A DNA stretch of 15,474 bases from a candidate division FCPU426 bacterium (GTDB taxonomy: Bacteria; Oederibacteriota; JAAXVQ01; JAUVAV01). Under the pieces are notes generated by a model. The model saw nothing but the letters and a program-made list of their open reading frames with translations, had not been told where the DNA came from and made no database searches. The DNA is taken from positions 1 through 15,474 of the forward strand of contig JAUXBQ010000034.1 of NCBI GenBank assembly GCA_030619365.1, given 5' to 3'. Position numbers and translations under genes: made by a program. The number at the start of each line of letters is the position of its first letter. Position 1 is the stretch's first letter. Positions 15,156-15,474 of this stretch are shown one piece after another.

Positions 15156-15474
15156 TTAGTTCATGGATTCTTGCCTGAATACCGGAGTGGGTGTGATGGG
15201 CGGGTAAAGGGCTGTGGTGGGTTTCTTCTCTTGCCGGTCCGGGGACCAGCCCTCGAACTGGACGCGCCCTTCAATGCCCCAAAAAATTTCCTGGTCCGAG
15301 TCCACGTCGAAATTTTTATAGATTTTAATTTTTTTCGAGGAATCCAGGTTGTATTCCACGCCAAAATAGGATCGCCAGGATAGTCCGCCGCCCTGGTCCA
15401 GGCCGCGGTCCTTGAGAATCCCACGGTAATTCAGGAACAGGTCATCGGTCAAGGAGTTACCCACGTCGATCTGA
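15156..15474 (-). CDS. tamB: C-terminal fragment of a TamB/DUF490-like translocation protein (cut by window edge)
   Basis: The last 105 codons of a gene that continues beyond the window. The frame stays open to the edge (QIDV precedes GNSLTDDL), so the GTG at 15464 is probably not the start. The visible part, VGNSLTDDLFLNYRG, then SYFGVEYNLDSSKKIKIYKN, then FWGIEGRVQFEGW, resembles the end of TamB. That family has a GKYLTDDLYVSY-like strand, an alternating beta-strand region and a final strand ending in a hydrophobic residue. TamB spans the periplasm and works with an Omp85 barrel protein in lipid transport or protein assembly. About 20 extra residues rich in proline and threonine follow the last strand, which is unusual. 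Its place directly upstream of bamA supports the call, but the terminator between them suggests separate transcripts. The other possibility is another beta-rich envelope protein. Confidence 0.6.
   Translation of the reverse strand, partial: QIDVGNSLTDDLFLNYRGILKDRGLDQGGGLSWRSYFGVEYNLDSSKKIKIYKNFDVDSDQEIFWGIEGRVQFEGWSPDRQEKKPTTALYPPITPTPVFRQESMN

Overview
The window reads as a chromosomal piece of a diderm (Gram-negative type) bacterium that makes lipid A. I infer Candidatus Omnitrophota (OP3) or a close relative. The reasons are an LpxC-FabZ fusion, LpxI as the UDP-diacylglucosamine hydrolase, a BamA-Skp-LpxD-LpxC/FabZ-LpxA-LpxI gene order, and a neighbouring giant secreted or membrane mosaic protein of the kind that phylum is known for. 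No rRNA or other phylogenetic marker is present, so this placement is moderate at best. All genes lie on the minus strand and are read from high to low coordinates.

Region 1 (15474-15109): the last 105 codons of a gene cut by the window edge, probably the C-terminus of a TamB/DUF490 envelope protein, followed by a convincing intrinsic terminator. Region 2 (15108-14931): a spacer with a GC-rich hairpin and a near-consensus sigma70-type promoter.

Region 3 (14930-7986): a compact operon of envelope biogenesis genes: bamA (outer-membrane protein insertase), skp/ompH (periplasmic chaperone), lpxD, a fused lpxC-fabZ, lpxA and lpxI. It joins the periplasmic route for outer-membrane proteins (Skp to BamA) with the first steps of lipid A synthesis (LpxA, LpxC, LpxD, LpxI) and the FabZ dehydratase that helps supply hydroxyacyl-ACP. 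Most junctions are tight: lpxD/lpxC overlap as ATGA and lpxA/lpxI overlap by about 11 bases. Two junctions (skp-lpxD and lpxC/fabZ-lpxA) carry strong GC hairpins directly after the stop codon, with no T-tract.

Region 4 (7985-1): base composition changes sharply. A 273-base AT-rich gap is followed by one giant gene of about 2512 codons (7712-174). Its product has a signal peptide, a ChaN/TraB/EreA-like N-terminal module, several membrane segments, a GNAT-like module, a helical region, a degenerate kinase-like module and a long unrecognised C-terminal part. An almost identical 18-base palindromic repeat sits just outside both ends of this gene. A different palindromic repeat appears to have inserted in frame inside it. 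These repeats and the unexplained mosaic protein are the most unusual parts of the window. No tRNA, rRNA, CRISPR array or transposase was seen.
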